Counted from the first letter of the stretch, positions 53,102-62,282 are shown. The stretch is DNA of 64,000 nt from Ruminiclostridium papyrosolvens DSM 2782 (GCF_029318685.1 NZ_CP119677.1:3711001-3775000); one strand, 5' to 3'. Numbers and translations: made by a program. Notes: a model not told the origin generated them from the sequence alone.

Positions 53102-53152
53102 ATGCAGAAAGCCCCTTCAGGCTATAATTAACCTGAAATTCACTTTCTGCAT
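53102..53152 (-). terminator. terminator after nspC
   Basis: ATGCAGAAAG (53102-53111) and CTTTCTGCAT (53143-53152) form a perfect 10-base outer stem, with an inner TTCAGG/CCTGAA stem. On the - strand TTTTTTTGTT follows. Confidence 0.85.
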
Positions 53153-53175
53153 CACCAGAAATTCAGTTTATTAAT

Positions 53176-54324
53176 TTACGATAATCTTCCCTCAAAATCC
53201 TCATATCCAAACTGCTTTATTATCTTTATACCTTCTTTTTCACTGTAGAGTGCAATAGCAGGAAGGTTTATGCCGTTAAAGGTATTGTTCTTGACCATCG
53301 AATAATGTGCCATATCACAGAAAACAAGTCTGTCTCCGGGTTTCAGTTTTTGATTAAAGGAGTAGTCCCCGATAATATCCCCAGCCAGACAGGTATGTCC
53401 TCCAAGCCTGTAGGTTACGAGGTTTTCATCCGGCATTCCCGCTCCGATTATGTTTGGCCTGTAAGGCATTTCTAATACGTCAGGCATATGGCAGGCTGCC
53501 GAAGTATCCAATATTGCAATATTCATTCCATTTTCTACCGTATCAAGTACCTTCGCCACAAGATATCCGGTATTTAGTGCAACTGCTTCTCCGGGCTCCA
53601 GATATACGTCAATTCCGTATTTATCCTGAAAGTAATTAATTGAACGAACAAGCGCTTCAATGTCATAATCAGGTCTGGTTATATGGTGACCTCCGCCAAA
53701 ATTCAACCATTTCATGTCCTTGATATAACGTCCGAATTTTTCATCAACCACTTTAATTGTTCGCTCAAGGGTATCTGAATTTTGCTCGCACATAGTATGG
53801 AAATGAAGTCCTTCAATACCCTCCAGTTCTTCGGGCTTAAAATTGGGAAGGGTTACTCCCAATCTGGAGAATTTGTAGCAAGGGTCGTATATTGGATGCT
53901 CCAATTCAGAATACTCGGGATTAATACGTATTCCACAACCTATTTTTTTAGTTGCTGTCTTAACCTTGCCTTTATATTTGCCCCACTGGTGAAAAGAATT
54001 AAACACTATATGGTCACAATATTTCATTATTTCGTCAAACTCTTCTTCTATATAGGCAGGGGCATAAATGTGAACCTCTTTCCCCATTTTCTCGTAACCC
54101 AGTCTTGCCTCAAACAAAGAGCTTGAAGTAACTCCTGCGAGATATTTTCCAATGAGAGGATATACCGAATGCATGGAAAAACCCTTTTGTGCCAGAAGTA
54201 TCTTGCAGCCTGTACGCTTTTGAATTGAGTCCAGAATTTCAAGATTTTTTACAAGAAGACGCTCGTCAACTATGTAGCATGGCGTAGGCAAGCTTTTTAT
54301 ATCAATACCTAAATTATTAATCAA
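53176..54324 (-). CDS. nspC: carboxynorspermidine/carboxyspermidine decarboxylase
   Basis: PLP enzyme of 382 residues that decarboxylates carboxyspermidine (or carboxynorspermidine) to spermidine (norspermidine). It belongs to the alanine-racemase-fold decarboxylases: PLP Lys47 lies in KILLAQKGFSM, with conserved HFHTMCEQNSD and LNFGGGHHITRPDYD. The C-terminal partner Cys is in GHTCLAGDIIGDY. Start TTG 54324 follows GGAGG. It lies 87 bases after the dehydrogenase that makes its substrate, so the two form an operon. Confidence 0.95.
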   Translation of the reverse strand: MINNLGIDIKSLPTPCYIVDERLLVKNLEILDSIQKRTGCKILLAQKGFSMHSVYPLIGKYLAGVTSSSLFEARLGYEKMGKEVHIYAPAYIEEEFDEIMKYCDHIVFNSFHQWGKYKGKVKTATKKIGCGIRINPEYSELEHPIYDPCYKFSRLGVTLPNFKPEELEGIEGLHFHTMCEQNSDTLERTIKVVDEKFGRYIKDMKWLNFGGGHHITRPDYDIEALVRSINYFQDKYGIDVYLEPGEAVALNTGYLVAKVLDTVENGMNIAILDTSAACHMPDVLEMPYRPNIIGAGMPDENLVTYRLGGHTCLAGDIIGDYSFNQKLKPGDRLVFCDMAHYSMVKNNTFNGINLPAIALYSEKEGIKIIKQFGYEDFEGRLS

Positions 54325-54411
54325 TTTTAATTAGCCTCCATGAAACGCCGCCACCAACCCAGCTATTTCTGTAGCTTTCGCATTTGGCAGCGGCTGCATA
54401 ATGTTCTCTTA

Positions 54412-55611
54412 CTAGTCAATAAGCTCCGGTGAAAAGCTTTCTTTCCAAGGAAGTCCGCATCTGTTCAGTTCTTCCATAAACGGATCGGGATCAAATTCTT
54501 CTATATTGAAAACACCCGGTCCTTTCCAAATTCCCTTGAGCATCATCATTGCACCTATCATTGCAGGAACTCCTGTTGTATAGGAAATTGCCTGTGAACC
54601 CACTTCCGCATAGCACTCTTCATGCACACATACGTTATACACATAATAGGTTCTTGGCTTTCCGTCCTTTATACCCTGTATAATACAGCCGATGTTTGTT
54701 TTGCCCTTGGTTCTTGGCCCAAGTGAAGCAGGATCAGGAAGTACAGCCTTCAGGAACTGCAGAGGAATAATCTTCTGTCCTTCAAAATCAATTGGCTCGA
54801 TAGATGTCATACCCACGTTTTCAAGCACCTTCAAGTGTGTTAGGTATTTCTCTGAAAAAGTCATCCAAAACCGAATTCTTTTTACACCTTTTATGTTCAG
54901 TGCCAAAGATTCAATTTCTTCGTGGTGCAGCAAATAAACATCCTTTGGTCCTATTTCTGGAAGATCGTAAACCCTTTTTAACTCAAGTGGCTCTGTTTCA
55001 ACCCAGTCCCCGTTTTCCCAATAGCTTCCTTTTGCAGTTATTTCACGTATATTTATCTCAGGATTAAAGTTAGTTGCAAACGGGTATCCATGATCTCCTG
55101 CATTTGCATCAACTATATCTATATAATGTATCTCATCAAAATAATGTTTCTGGGCATATGCGCAGAAAACACTTGTTACACCCGGGTCAAAACCGCTACC
55201 CAAAAGTGCTGTTATCCCAGCCTTTTCAAATTTATCTTTATAAGCCCATTGCCATTTATATTCAAATTTCGGTATCTCAGGCGGTTCATAATTTGCAGTA
55301 TCGAGGTAGTCCACACCCGTTGCAAGACATGCATCCATTATAGTCAAATCCTGATATGGAAGTGCTACATTTATAACAATGTCCGGCCTGAATTTATTGA
55401 TAAGGTCGATTAGCATATCAGTATTATCAGCATCCACCTGTGCTGTTTGAATTTTAGTTTTGCTTCCTGCCAATTTATTTTTTATAGCCTCGCACTTCTC
55501 CAATGTTCTGCTGGCTATACATATTTCTTCAAATACATCGGGATTCTGACAGCATTTATGGATAACAACACTTGCTACACCACCCGCACCAATTATCAAA
55601 GCCTTTCCCAT
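54412..55611 (-). CDS. carboxynorspermidine/carboxyspermidine dehydrogenase
   Basis: NADPH-dependent enzyme of 399 residues of the saccharopine dehydrogenase family. It condenses aspartate semialdehyde with putrescine (or diaminopropane). The Rossmann motif is ALIIGAGGVASVV at residues 4-16, and the family segment GFDPGVTSVFCAYA is present. ATG 55611 follows AGGAGG and is preferred to an ATG ten codons upstream. A good promoter lies at 55657-55685. With NspC downstream and SpeA at 60363, it supports the carboxyspermidine route to spermidine. Confidence 0.94.
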   Translation of the reverse strand: MGKALIIGAGGVASVVIHKCCQNPDVFEEICIASRTLEKCEAIKNKLAGSKTKIQTAQVDADNTDMLIDLINKFRPDIVINVALPYQDLTIMDACLATGVDYLDTANYEPPEIPKFEYKWQWAYKDKFEKAGITALLGSGFDPGVTSVFCAYAQKHYFDEIHYIDIVDANAGDHGYPFATNFNPEINIREITAKGSYWENGDWVETEPLELKRVYDLPEIGPKDVYLLHHEEIESLALNIKGVKRIRFWMTFSEKYLTHLKVLENVGMTSIEPIDFEGQKIIPLQFLKAVLPDPASLGPRTKGKTNIGCIIQGIKDGKPRTYYVYNVCVHEECYAEVGSQAISYTTGVPAMIGAMMMLKGIWKGPGVFNIEEFDPDPFMEELNRCGLPWKESFSPELID

Positions 55612-55656
55612 ATCATCAATACCTCCTGATTTACATATCATAATTACTTCACGGTG

Positions 55657-55685
55657 ATTATACAGAAAATAATATCAAAAATCAA
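55657..55685 (-). promoter_or_regulatory. sigma-A promoter of the dehydrogenase/nspC operon
   Basis: On the - strand TTGATT (55680-55685), a 17-base spacer and TATAAT (55657-55662). It gives a leader of about 40 bases. Confidence 0.65.
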
Positions 55686-55786
55686 TATAATTTATCTGCA
55701 TATAAGTATATTATGTGATTAACACTAATTTTCTATCCGTTTGCCATCACTCGTAAAGGTTTCTAACGGAATTATAACAAAAAAAC

Positions 55787-55810
55787 AGAACCTGTAGATA
55801 GAAAAGTTCT
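55787..55810 (-). terminator. possible terminator after the Spo0E-like gene
   Basis: On the - strand AGAAC and GTTCT form a five-base stem, followed by GTTTTTTTGTT. A competing hairpin (ATAGAA/TTCTAT) overlaps. Short stem but a strong U-run. Confidence 0.45.
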
Positions 55811-55850
55811 ATTCCTGCAAGTCCCGTTTTATTAACATATTTATTCAATA

Positions 55851-56045
55851 TCAAGCAACTTCATTACTCTCTGTACCAGTGTCAGGCTTTGCCTGCTTCA
55901 TATATTCAACTATTAATTCATCAAGTTTTTGGCTTAAGCCTAAAACTTCCAAGCTCATGCCTCCATTTTCCAGACAATCTTCCAGTTTTAGGTTCAGTCT
56001 TTCTCTTAATGTCTCCATATCCTTATATAATTGTTGTATATCCAA
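55851..56045 (-). CDS. Spo0E-like sporulation regulatory protein
   Basis: Protein of 64 residues in the aspartyl-phosphate phosphatase family that removes phosphate from Spo0A~P and so delays sporulation. The signature LGLSQKLDELIVEYMK (SQxLDxLI) sits near residues 36-51, preceded by a heptad-rich helix (MDIQQLYKDMETLRERLNLK), matching the helical-hairpin fold. Start TTG 56045 follows GGGGGAG. It lies 56 bases after the stalk protein gene on the same strand. Confidence 0.88.
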   Translation of the reverse strand: MDIQQLYKDMETLRERLNLKLEDCLENGGMSLEVLGLSQKLDELIVEYMKQAKPDTGTESNEVA

Positions 56046-56101
56046 TTAATGTATCTCCCCCTTGACATAACAGAGAATACTCCGCATTTGATACGGATGT
56101 T

Positions 56102-56839
56102 TTACTGTGCTGTCTGTCCTGGTGTTGTTGGCTCTGTCGGTGTTGTTGTTGGTTGTGCTGGCATTGTTGTCGTCTCTGCGGGTGTTGTTGTTGATTGTGC
56201 CGGAACAGTAGGAGTCGGGTTTTCAATCTCAACTACCTGTGAATCACTATCCCATTTCACCAATAATCCCATCTTCTCAACAATAAATTTTATTGGAACA
56301 ACAGTTCTTCCGTTTATTGAACATGCTGGTACATCAATCTTTGATTCAACGCCGTTTACATATATTTTATTATTATCTAATTGAAGAACTATTTCAGTAT
56401 TATCTTTTGTAATGAGAACCTTTCTTTCTGCAGAAATCCATTTAACCTCAGCTCCGAAAGCTTCTGATAATGCCTTTACCGGAATTAATGTTCTACCGGA
56501 TTTGATGACCGGTGGTGTATCAAATTTTACTTTTGCACCCTTAACAATTATGTTTTCTACCGGTAATACTGTGACATTTTTATTATTTTTTTTGATTTTA
56601 TCCCCTGTAATTTTCAGCTTTGCAAGCTCATCTTTAGAATAAGTAGCTTTGATAGCTGCCTTCTCTGCAGCTCTATCCTGCTTTTTCATACTGTTGGCAT
56701 TTTTATCCGGTTTATTGCTGTCAGCTATCGTATACTTTGAAGTTGTATTACTGCTCTTTGCCAACACACCCGGCATTACCAAAGACGTCATTAAAATTAT
56801 AAATGCCAACGATCCAATCAATACTTTTTTTAATTTCAT
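56102..56839 (-). CDS. secreted protein with copper amine oxidase N-terminal (stalk) domain
   Basis: Exported protein of 245 residues. ATG 56839 follows GGGGGGA. A signal peptide covers about residues 1-27. After a charged linker (about 28-85) comes a copper amine oxidase N-like domain of two repeats: VKFDTPPVIKSGRTLIPVKA with EVKWISAERKVLITK, and VNGVESKIDVPACSINGRTV with VPIKFIVEKMG and LVKWDSDSQ. The C-terminal 40 residues are Pro/Thr-rich (TTTPAETTTMPAQP), probably a wall-spanning or glycosylated tail. Common in clostridia as a surface-protein module. No amine oxidase catalytic domain is present. Confidence 0.88.
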   Translation of the reverse strand: MKLKKVLIGSLAFIILMTSLVMPGVLAKSSNTTSKYTIADSNKPDKNANSMKKQDRAAEKAAIKATYSKDELAKLKITGDKIKKNNKNVTVLPVENIIVKGAKVKFDTPPVIKSGRTLIPVKALSEAFGAEVKWISAERKVLITKDNTEIVLQLDNNKIYVNGVESKIDVPACSINGRTVVPIKFIVEKMGLLVKWDSDSQVVEIENPTPTVPAQSTTTPAETTTMPAQPTTTPTEPTTPGQTAQ

Positions 56840-56940
56840 TTGTATCCCCCCATAATAAATATAATTTGCAGACAATTATTATCAGCAATATATTCATTCG
56901 TTATAGTTTGTTATTTTAAGGGGGTATTTTTATTAATTTT

Positions 56941-57906
56941 CTACACAATTCCCCACTGATTCATCAGCTTATCAAATATATCGGCACAATTTGCCGTATC
57001 TTCAAGAGGAATTATATCACTTTCAAGCTTGCCTTTTTCAAATAATTTATTAAAATGTTTTATTTGATAGACAAAACCTTCCTGGCAATCATCTTCAAAT
57101 GATTCAACCAGATTATTATTATTGTCGTAAAGCTCACACTTCTTTGAACTGAAGAACTCATATAGAACTATTCTTCCATTAGTACCGTAAATCCCGGCAT
57201 CCCGGTTTACGTCAGCCCTAACTCCACAGCTTAACATTGCCAGTGCACCTGATTTAAAGCTCATATTAATAACCGCAAAATCATCTACACCAGTATCTGC
57301 TTTCGTTGCAAACCCACTTACCATGTCAGGCTTTTCTCCCAAAATTCCGGTTGTAAATTCTATTACATATACACCGACATCATATAGGCTGCCCCCTGCG
57401 AGTTGAGGATTAAAAAGTCTGTGTTCAGGGTCATAAGGTGTGTTAAAGCAGAATTTTGCATCTACAAGCCTAACATCACCTATCCTGCCTGAGTTTACCC
57501 ATTCTTTTGCTTTTTGAAAGGAAGGCAGACAGCGAGTCCACATAGCCTCCATTAAAAGCACCCTCTTACTTCTGGAAAGAGCAACCAGCTCTTCTGCATC
57601 TTCTTTATTTATGGCAAGAGGTTTTTCACATAAAACGGCCTTACCGTTTTCAAGACACATCTTAACTATATTAAAATGAAAATTGTGTGTGAGTGCGACG
57701 TATACGACATCTACTTCGTTATCTTGTATTAATTCAATATAGCTGTCATAAATTTTTGATGCTTCGAATTTTTTGGAAAAAGCCTCTGCTCTTTCCCTGT
57801 TGCCGGAAGCTACAGCCACTAGTTCTGTATCCGGAACGGCATTTAAAGCTCTTGCAAATACCTGAGCTATACCGCCTAACCCTATAATACCATATTTGAT
57901 ATTCAT
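56941..57906 (-). CDS. Gfo/Idh/MocA-family oxidoreductase
   Basis: NAD(P)-dependent oxidoreductase of 321 residues. N-terminal Rossmann motif YGIIGLGGIAQVFARAL, then the family signature ALCEKPLA-like VLCEKPLAINKEDAEEL with the catalytic Lys, and AGGSLYDVGVYVIEF. The fold and length match dimeric dihydrodiol or glucose-fructose type dehydrogenases acting on sugars or cyclitols. ATG 57906 follows GGAGG; the longer upstream frame lacks a site. No pathway partner is adjacent. Confidence 0.92.
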   Translation of the reverse strand: MNIKYGIIGLGGIAQVFARALNAVPDTELVAVASGNRERAEAFSKKFEASKIYDSYIELIQDNEVDVVYVALTHNFHFNIVKMCLENGKAVLCEKPLAINKEDAEELVALSRSKRVLLMEAMWTRCLPSFQKAKEWVNSGRIGDVRLVDAKFCFNTPYDPEHRLFNPQLAGGSLYDVGVYVIEFTTGILGEKPDMVSGFATKADTGVDDFAVINMSFKSGALAMLSCGVRADVNRDAGIYGTNGRIVLYEFFSSKKCELYDNNNNLVESFEDDCQEGFVYQIKHFNKLFEKGKLESDIIPLEDTANCADIFDKLMNQWGIV

Positions 57907-58000
57907 TTGGAACCTCCGCATGTAAATTTCAGCAATATAATTTAACATTATACCACCGTATTTAGCTTTGAAACAACAATTGTTAAAATACTTTTCTAAA

Positions 58001-58672
58001 TCATTTTCTGTAAGTTATTACATTCCATGAAGAATCCAACTCTACGAGGAAAACTTCATTTGTATAATCCTTTATTCCCTGTTTTTTTAACTCCTCTACC
58101 AACCAGACTTCACTCCTGCCAACATACTCAAGATTTTCCTTTACAATTCTTCCATTCATTATCAGTGGCATACTGATTGGCTTATCACACACATTAATAT
58201 TCATATCCTTTTTGGTAACAGGCCTATTCTGTGCCTTAGCAAAAACAGAAAGTGTACCGTTAGGCTCTAAAACTGCTGCTTCAATATCTGAAACCCGGTC
58301 GAACCCTTGCTGCCTCAACATGCCGAAAAGCACATTCAAGCTGATATTCAGTCTCCTCAATTCATTAAAGTCTATCTGACCGTCATTTATAATGATAGAG
58401 GCACTATGCTCCATTACTTTTGTAAATTTGGCTGTAACAGCTATCTTTGATGTTATTAACATTAATAGTATCAACAGACCTGTTCCATAAACAGATTTAA
58501 TCATTACCTTGTCAACCAGTGGTTCAGCTGCAACATTTCCAATAACCATCAGTCCTGCAATTTCATATGCCGTCATCTGAGCGATTGCTTTTTTTGTAAG
58601 TATTCTTGTTGATAAATAAGTAAAAAAGTAAACTAAAACCACTCTTACAGAATAAGTTAAAACTGTTTGCAT
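58001..58672 (-). CDS. DUF421 (YetF/YcaP-like) membrane protein
   Basis: Protein of 223 residues with three N-terminal membrane spans (RVVLVYFFTYLSTRIL onwards) and a cytoplasmic alpha/beta domain of the YetF/DUF421 family. Conserved parts are SIIINDGQIDFNELRRLNIS, LLEPNGTLSVF-like AVLEPNGTLSVFAK and the terminal VFLVELDSSWNV. Function is unsettled; relatives in Bacillus include YetF and YrbG, some linked to spores. ATG 58672 follows GGGAG. It is preceded by a DUF4363 gene (31 bases) and is a paralogue of the divergent gene at 59172. Confidence 0.88.
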   Translation of the reverse strand: MQTVLTYSVRVVLVYFFTYLSTRILTKKAIAQMTAYEIAGLMVIGNVAAEPLVDKVMIKSVYGTGLLILLMLITSKIAVTAKFTKVMEHSASIIINDGQIDFNELRRLNISLNVLFGMLRQQGFDRVSDIEAAVLEPNGTLSVFAKAQNRPVTKKDMNINVCDKPISMPLIMNGRIVKENLEYVGRSEVWLVEELKKQGIKDYTNEVFLVELDSSWNVITYRK

Positions 58673-58703
58673 ATTTTTCTCCCACACTTAATTAAATGCC
58701 GTT

Positions 58704-59078
58704 TTACGGCTCTGCAAATGGCTGTATCGCATATCGGAGTGCTGCTTTCAATAATCCCGCATACTCCAGTGCACTATCCTGTTTATTTTTTACTGCAACA
58801 GATAATTGTTCAACTGTATGGCTGAATGTAATATATATTTCACTTGAATTATTAATTTCAATTAAATACTTTCTTGACTTGTAATTAGCTGTGAATTTTT
58901 CTGTTTCTTTTTCCGCTCTTGGCCAATCTTTATTTGATACTGCTTGTTCAACTGCTTCCAGTTGGCTTTTCATGGCTCCAGTCTTAAAACACACAGAAAA
59001 AACTATCCATATTAAAAGAAATAACACCAGCCACAAAAATACAAGTTTCCTTCTTATGTCAACTCCGATTAACACCAA
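58704..59078 (-). CDS. DUF4363-like membrane-anchored protein
   Basis: Protein of 124 residues started by TTG 59078 after AAGGAGG. One membrane segment (about residues 12-30) is followed by an outer helical domain of about 90 residues (VSNKDWPRAEKETEKFTANY). The KDWPRAEKETE segment is shared with QKDDWDKAVKDTN in the protein at 59915, showing that they are paralogues. Upstream partner of a DUF421 gene. Function unknown. Confidence 0.75.
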   Translation of the reverse strand: MVLIGVDIRRKLVFLWLVLFLLIWIVFSVCFKTGAMKSQLEAVEQAVSNKDWPRAEKETEKFTANYKSRKYLIEINNSSEIYITFSHTVEQLSVAVKNKQDSALEYAGLLKAALRYAIQPFAEP

Positions 59079-59171
59079 ATATCCACCTCCTTGTATTTAT
59101 TTTGCTTTAATTGTATAAAAATTATTTACAACAGAATAATAACTAATTATCGGTAATGGGGAGGAAGCGAA

Positions 59172-59900
59172 TTGAACGAAGGACTGGTAGTATGCGTCAG
59201 GTCAATTATAAGCTTTTTTTCACTGTTGATATTTACCAGAATATTAGGCAAGGAACAAATAAGTCAATTGACATTTTTTGATTATATTCTTGGAATAACT
59301 ATCGGCTCCATAGCGGCGACCTTGTCAACGGACCTTTCCAGCCGTTCTTTGCCCCATTGGATAGGGTTACTGGTATGGGCGGCCTTGGGTCTATTACTGG
59401 AATATATAACTTTAAGATGGAGATATGTTGCCAAGTACTTGGAAAATGAGCCTACCATAGTAATTATGAACGGCAAAATAATGGAGAAGACTTTGAAAAA
59501 AATGAAGTTCAGAGTTTCGGATATTACTGAGTTGCTGAGGAACAAGGATGTATTTGATTTGAATGAGGTCGATTTTGCCATTATTGAGCCAAATGGTCAA
59601 TTATCAGTTCTGAGAAAGCCTGAATTTCAGAATTTTACCCCAAAGGACATGAATATTCAGAAAAAAACAACCGGTATAAGTACTGAACTGATTTATGACG
59701 GAATATTAATAGAAGAAAATCTACGGCAATTGGATAAGGATAAAAAATGGCTTTTAAAGGAACTTAAAAAGCACAAAATATCAAATATTTCAGATGTTTT
59801 TCTTGCAACCTTAGACCCTTCTGGTTCCCTGTATATTGATTTATACAAAGACCATATGAATAAAATCACTGATATCGGTGATTACAAAGGACCATATTAA
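59172..59900 (+). CDS. DUF421 (YetF/YcaP-like) membrane protein
   Basis: Protein of 242 residues, start TTG 59172 after GGGGAGG. Three membrane spans at the N-terminus contain SFFSLLIFTRILGKEQISQL and FFDYILGITIGSIAA, then the cytoplasmic domain VIMNGKIMEKTLKKMKFRVS, FAIIEPNGQLSVLRKPE and VFLATLDPSGSLYID. This is the classic YetF-type arrangement. It is divergent from, and paralogous to, the pair at 58001-59078, and is followed 14 bases later by its own DUF4363 gene. Confidence 0.9.
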   Translation: MNEGLVVCVRSIISFFSLLIFTRILGKEQISQLTFFDYILGITIGSIAATLSTDLSSRSLPHWIGLLVWAALGLLLEYITLRWRYVAKYLENEPTIVIMNGKIMEKTLKKMKFRVSDITELLRNKDVFDLNEVDFAIIEPNGQLSVLRKPEFQNFTPKDMNIQKKTTGISTELIYDGILIEENLRQLDKDKKWLLKELKKHKISNISDVFLATLDPSGSLYIDLYKDHMNKITDIGDYKGPY

Positions 59901-59914
59901 TGGAGTGAAGCAAA

Positions 59915-60280
59915 ATGAGAAAATTTCTGGTTATAACTATTCCTATTGTTACAATAGTTTTGTTTATTTTTGTTATGGAAAGTGATATATTCTTAAAAAA
60001 ACCCTTTGGGAAGAATGACAGTATACCTCAGTCAATAAATGCCGTTATCAATGATATCCAAAAGGACGACTGGGATAAAGCTGTCAAGGATACAAACAAT
60101 CTGTCTGAAGTCTGGAAGAAAATCGTCAGAAGGGTTCAGTTCAGCTCAGAACGTGACGAAATTAATGCATTTAGTATTAATCTGGCAAGACTAAGAGGTT
60201 CCATACTGGCAAAAGACAGAGCAGGAGCTTTTTCAGAGCTATATGAAGCTTATGAGCATTGGGAAGATTTAGGCAAATAG
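59915..60280 (+). CDS. DUF4363-like membrane-anchored protein
   Basis: Protein of 121 residues with one N-terminal membrane segment (about 4-20) and an outer helical domain that includes IQKDDWDKAVKDTNNLSEVW and a C-terminal YEAYEHWEDLGK. Paralogue of the protein at 58704. It is cotranscribed with the upstream DUF421 gene and followed by a strong terminator. Confidence 0.78.
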   Translation: MRKFLVITIPIVTIVLFIFVMESDIFLKKPFGKNDSIPQSINAVINDIQKDDWDKAVKDTNNLSEVWKKIVRRVQFSSERDEINAFSINLARLRGSILAKDRAGAFSELYEAYEHWEDLGK

Positions 60281-60301
60281 TTATTATTGTATTAATAGCA
60301 T

Positions 60302-60346
60302 GGGGAGGCTGCAAAACACAAAGTATTTCTGTTTTGCAGCCTCCCC
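60302..60346. terminator. strong bidirectional terminator
   Basis: GGGGAGGCTGCAAAACA (60302-60318) pairs perfectly over 17 bases with 60330-60346. It lies between the convergent DUF4363 and speA genes. The + side is followed by TTAAAGTCTTTATTTATT. The G-rich outer end resembles the ends of the dispersed repeats, so it may have come from one. Confidence 0.8.
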
Positions 60347-60362
60347 TTAAAGTCTTTATTTA

Positions 60363-62282
60363 TTATCTTTCGTAATAGGTGTACCCTCTCAATCCGTTAT
60401 CATATGCACGCATTATTTCAGGTCTCTCACTGGCACTTATTAAACCTTCATGAATTGCCTGCTCAGCTTTTTCACGGAAGCTTACCAGCATATCCTTAGG
60501 GTCAAATTCTACGTATGAAAGCACATCAGAAACACTGTCCCCATGGATTTCCTTTACAAGGTCATAGGTACCGTCACCGTTTATTCTGACACTGACAACA
60601 TTTGTGTCTCCAAACAAATTGTGAAGGTCCCCTAAGGTCTCCTGATATGCCCCCACCAAAAATACACCAAGATAGTAGTCGTGGTCGCTTTTAAACTCAT
60701 GCAGCGGAAGTGTTGTTCTTACGTCGTGTAAATCTATAAATTGGTCTATTTTTCCGTCACAGTCACAGGTTATATCCGCTATTACCGCATTTCTTTTAGG
60801 CAATTCAAGCAGCCTGTGCAAAGGCATTATAGGGAAAAGCTGATCTATGGCCCAGCTGTCAGGTATTGACTGAAATACAGAAAAATTACAGTAGTAAATA
60901 TCTGCAATTGCACTTTCAATATCCTCCAAGTCAGGGGGAGCATTTTTCAGCTTTTGTTTTTCCTTCGCTATCTGGTTAATAGTATTCCAGAATATCTTTT
61001 CAGAAAATGCACGTTCACGAAGACTGATACGTCCATGTTTGAACATATCACGTATTTCATCCCTATAATAAAGGGCATCGTTATAGCACTCCTGTATATT
61101 TTTGAGTGTTATATTCTTATTTACATCAAACAGGTTTCGTATCTGCTCTGATGTACTTTCGTCAAGCTTGTCAGGTATATCATGCTCTTCAAATTTCTCA
61201 GTATCCAGTACATTAAATATAAGCACCGAATAATACGCAACCGTAGTACGCCCTGACTCTGTAACAATTACAGGGTGAGGTACGTCGCCTGAATCAAGGG
61301 TAGTCATAACAGCCTCTACAATATCCATGCAGTATTCCTCAACAGTGTAGTTTCGGCTGTTGGTGTAATTTGTATTTGAGCCGTCATAGTCTACTGCCAA
61401 TCCGCCGCCCAAATCCAGATACCCCATGGGTGCACCTTCTTTTACCAGTTCCGCATAAACACGGGCTGCCTCAAGAACTGCCGAACGTATATCTCTGATA
61501 TTCGGTATCTGTGAGCCCAGATGGTAATGCAATAGTTTAAGAGAATCCAACATTCCCTCTTCCTTCAGCCTGTCAACCATTGAAATCACCTGAGACATAT
61601 TCAGTCCGAATATACTGCGGTCTCCGCCGGATTCAGTCCAATGTCCCCCCGCTTTTGCAGAAAGCTTTATACGTATACCAATATTAGGCTTAATCCCCAA
61701 TGCCCTTGAACGCTCAAGAACAATATCCAGTTCCCCGGGTATCTCTATTACAAAAAAGCATTTAAAGCCCATTTTTACTGAATACAGGCCTAAATCTATA
61801 AATTCTTCGTCTTTGTATCCGTTACAAATCAGACAGGCTTCCTTATCCTTCATTACCGAAAGTGCGGCAACCAGTTCCGCCTTACTGCCTACTTCAAGTC
61901 CGTGGTGATATCTCTGACCGAATCTTGTCACTTCCTCTACTACCTGCTGCTGCTGATTTACCTTTATGGGATAAACTCCGCGGTATGCACCCTTATAGTT
62001 AAGCTTGTGCATAGCCTCATTAAATGAATTATTTAAAAATGAAATCTGTGAATCCAGCAAATTTTCAAAACGCAATAGTACAGGCATGTCCAGTCCGCGT
62101 TCCCGAACTCCTGATATAATATCCATCAGGCTTACAGCCGCAGAGCTGTTATCCTTGTAAGGATTTACCATAACCTCTCCATTGTCAGATACAGAAAAAT
62201 AGCCGGCTCCCCAATTCTTAATTCCATAAAGTTCTTCGGACTTTTCTTTAGTCCATCTACCCAAAAGTTCTGCTTTATTCAT
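60363..62282 (-). CDS. speA: biosynthetic arginine decarboxylase
   Basis: PLP enzyme of 639 residues of the large SpeA class, converting arginine to agmatine, the first step from arginine to putrescine. PLP Lys107 is in GVYPIKVNQQQQVVEEV. GLEVGSKAELVAAL and YLDLGGGLAVDYDGS follow in the barrel, and the SpeA-specific insert and the C-terminal VGAYQETLGDLHNLFGDTN are present. ATG 62282 follows GGAAGAGG; an ATG six codons upstream overlaps that site. Agmatine-to-putrescine genes are not in the window. The product feeds the carboxyspermidine enzymes at 53176-55611. Confidence 0.96.
   Translation of the reverse strand: MNKAELLGRWTKEKSEELYGIKNWGAGYFSVSDNGEVMVNPYKDNSSAAVSLMDIISGVRERGLDMPVLLRFENLLDSQISFLNNSFNEAMHKLNYKGAYRGVYPIKVNQQQQVVEEVTRFGQRYHHGLEVGSKAELVAALSVMKDKEACLICNGYKDEEFIDLGLYSVKMGFKCFFVIEIPGELDIVLERSRALGIKPNIGIRIKLSAKAGGHWTESGGDRSIFGLNMSQVISMVDRLKEEGMLDSLKLLHYHLGSQIPNIRDIRSAVLEAARVYAELVKEGAPMGYLDLGGGLAVDYDGSNTNYTNSRNYTVEEYCMDIVEAVMTTLDSGDVPHPVIVTESGRTTVAYYSVLIFNVLDTEKFEEHDIPDKLDESTSEQIRNLFDVNKNITLKNIQECYNDALYYRDEIRDMFKHGRISLRERAFSEKIFWNTINQIAKEKQKLKNAPPDLEDIESAIADIYYCNFSVFQSIPDSWAIDQLFPIMPLHRLLELPKRNAVIADITCDCDGKIDQFIDLHDVRTTLPLHEFKSDHDYYLGVFLVGAYQETLGDLHNLFGDTNVVSVRINGDGTYDLVKEIHGDSVSDVLSYVEFDPKDMLVSFREKAEQAIHEGLISASERPEIMRAYDNGLRGYTYYER

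Noticed and set aside
56023-56232. Gln/His-rich open frame on the - strand and an overlapping + strand frame rich in Val/Gly
   Set aside because: Both come from the Pro/Thr-coding repeats at the end of the stalk protein; neither has a ribosome site.
60302-60346. Third copy of the dispersed repeat
   Set aside because: Its G-rich ends are similar, but it lacks the internal 35-base core; its place and tail fit a terminator.
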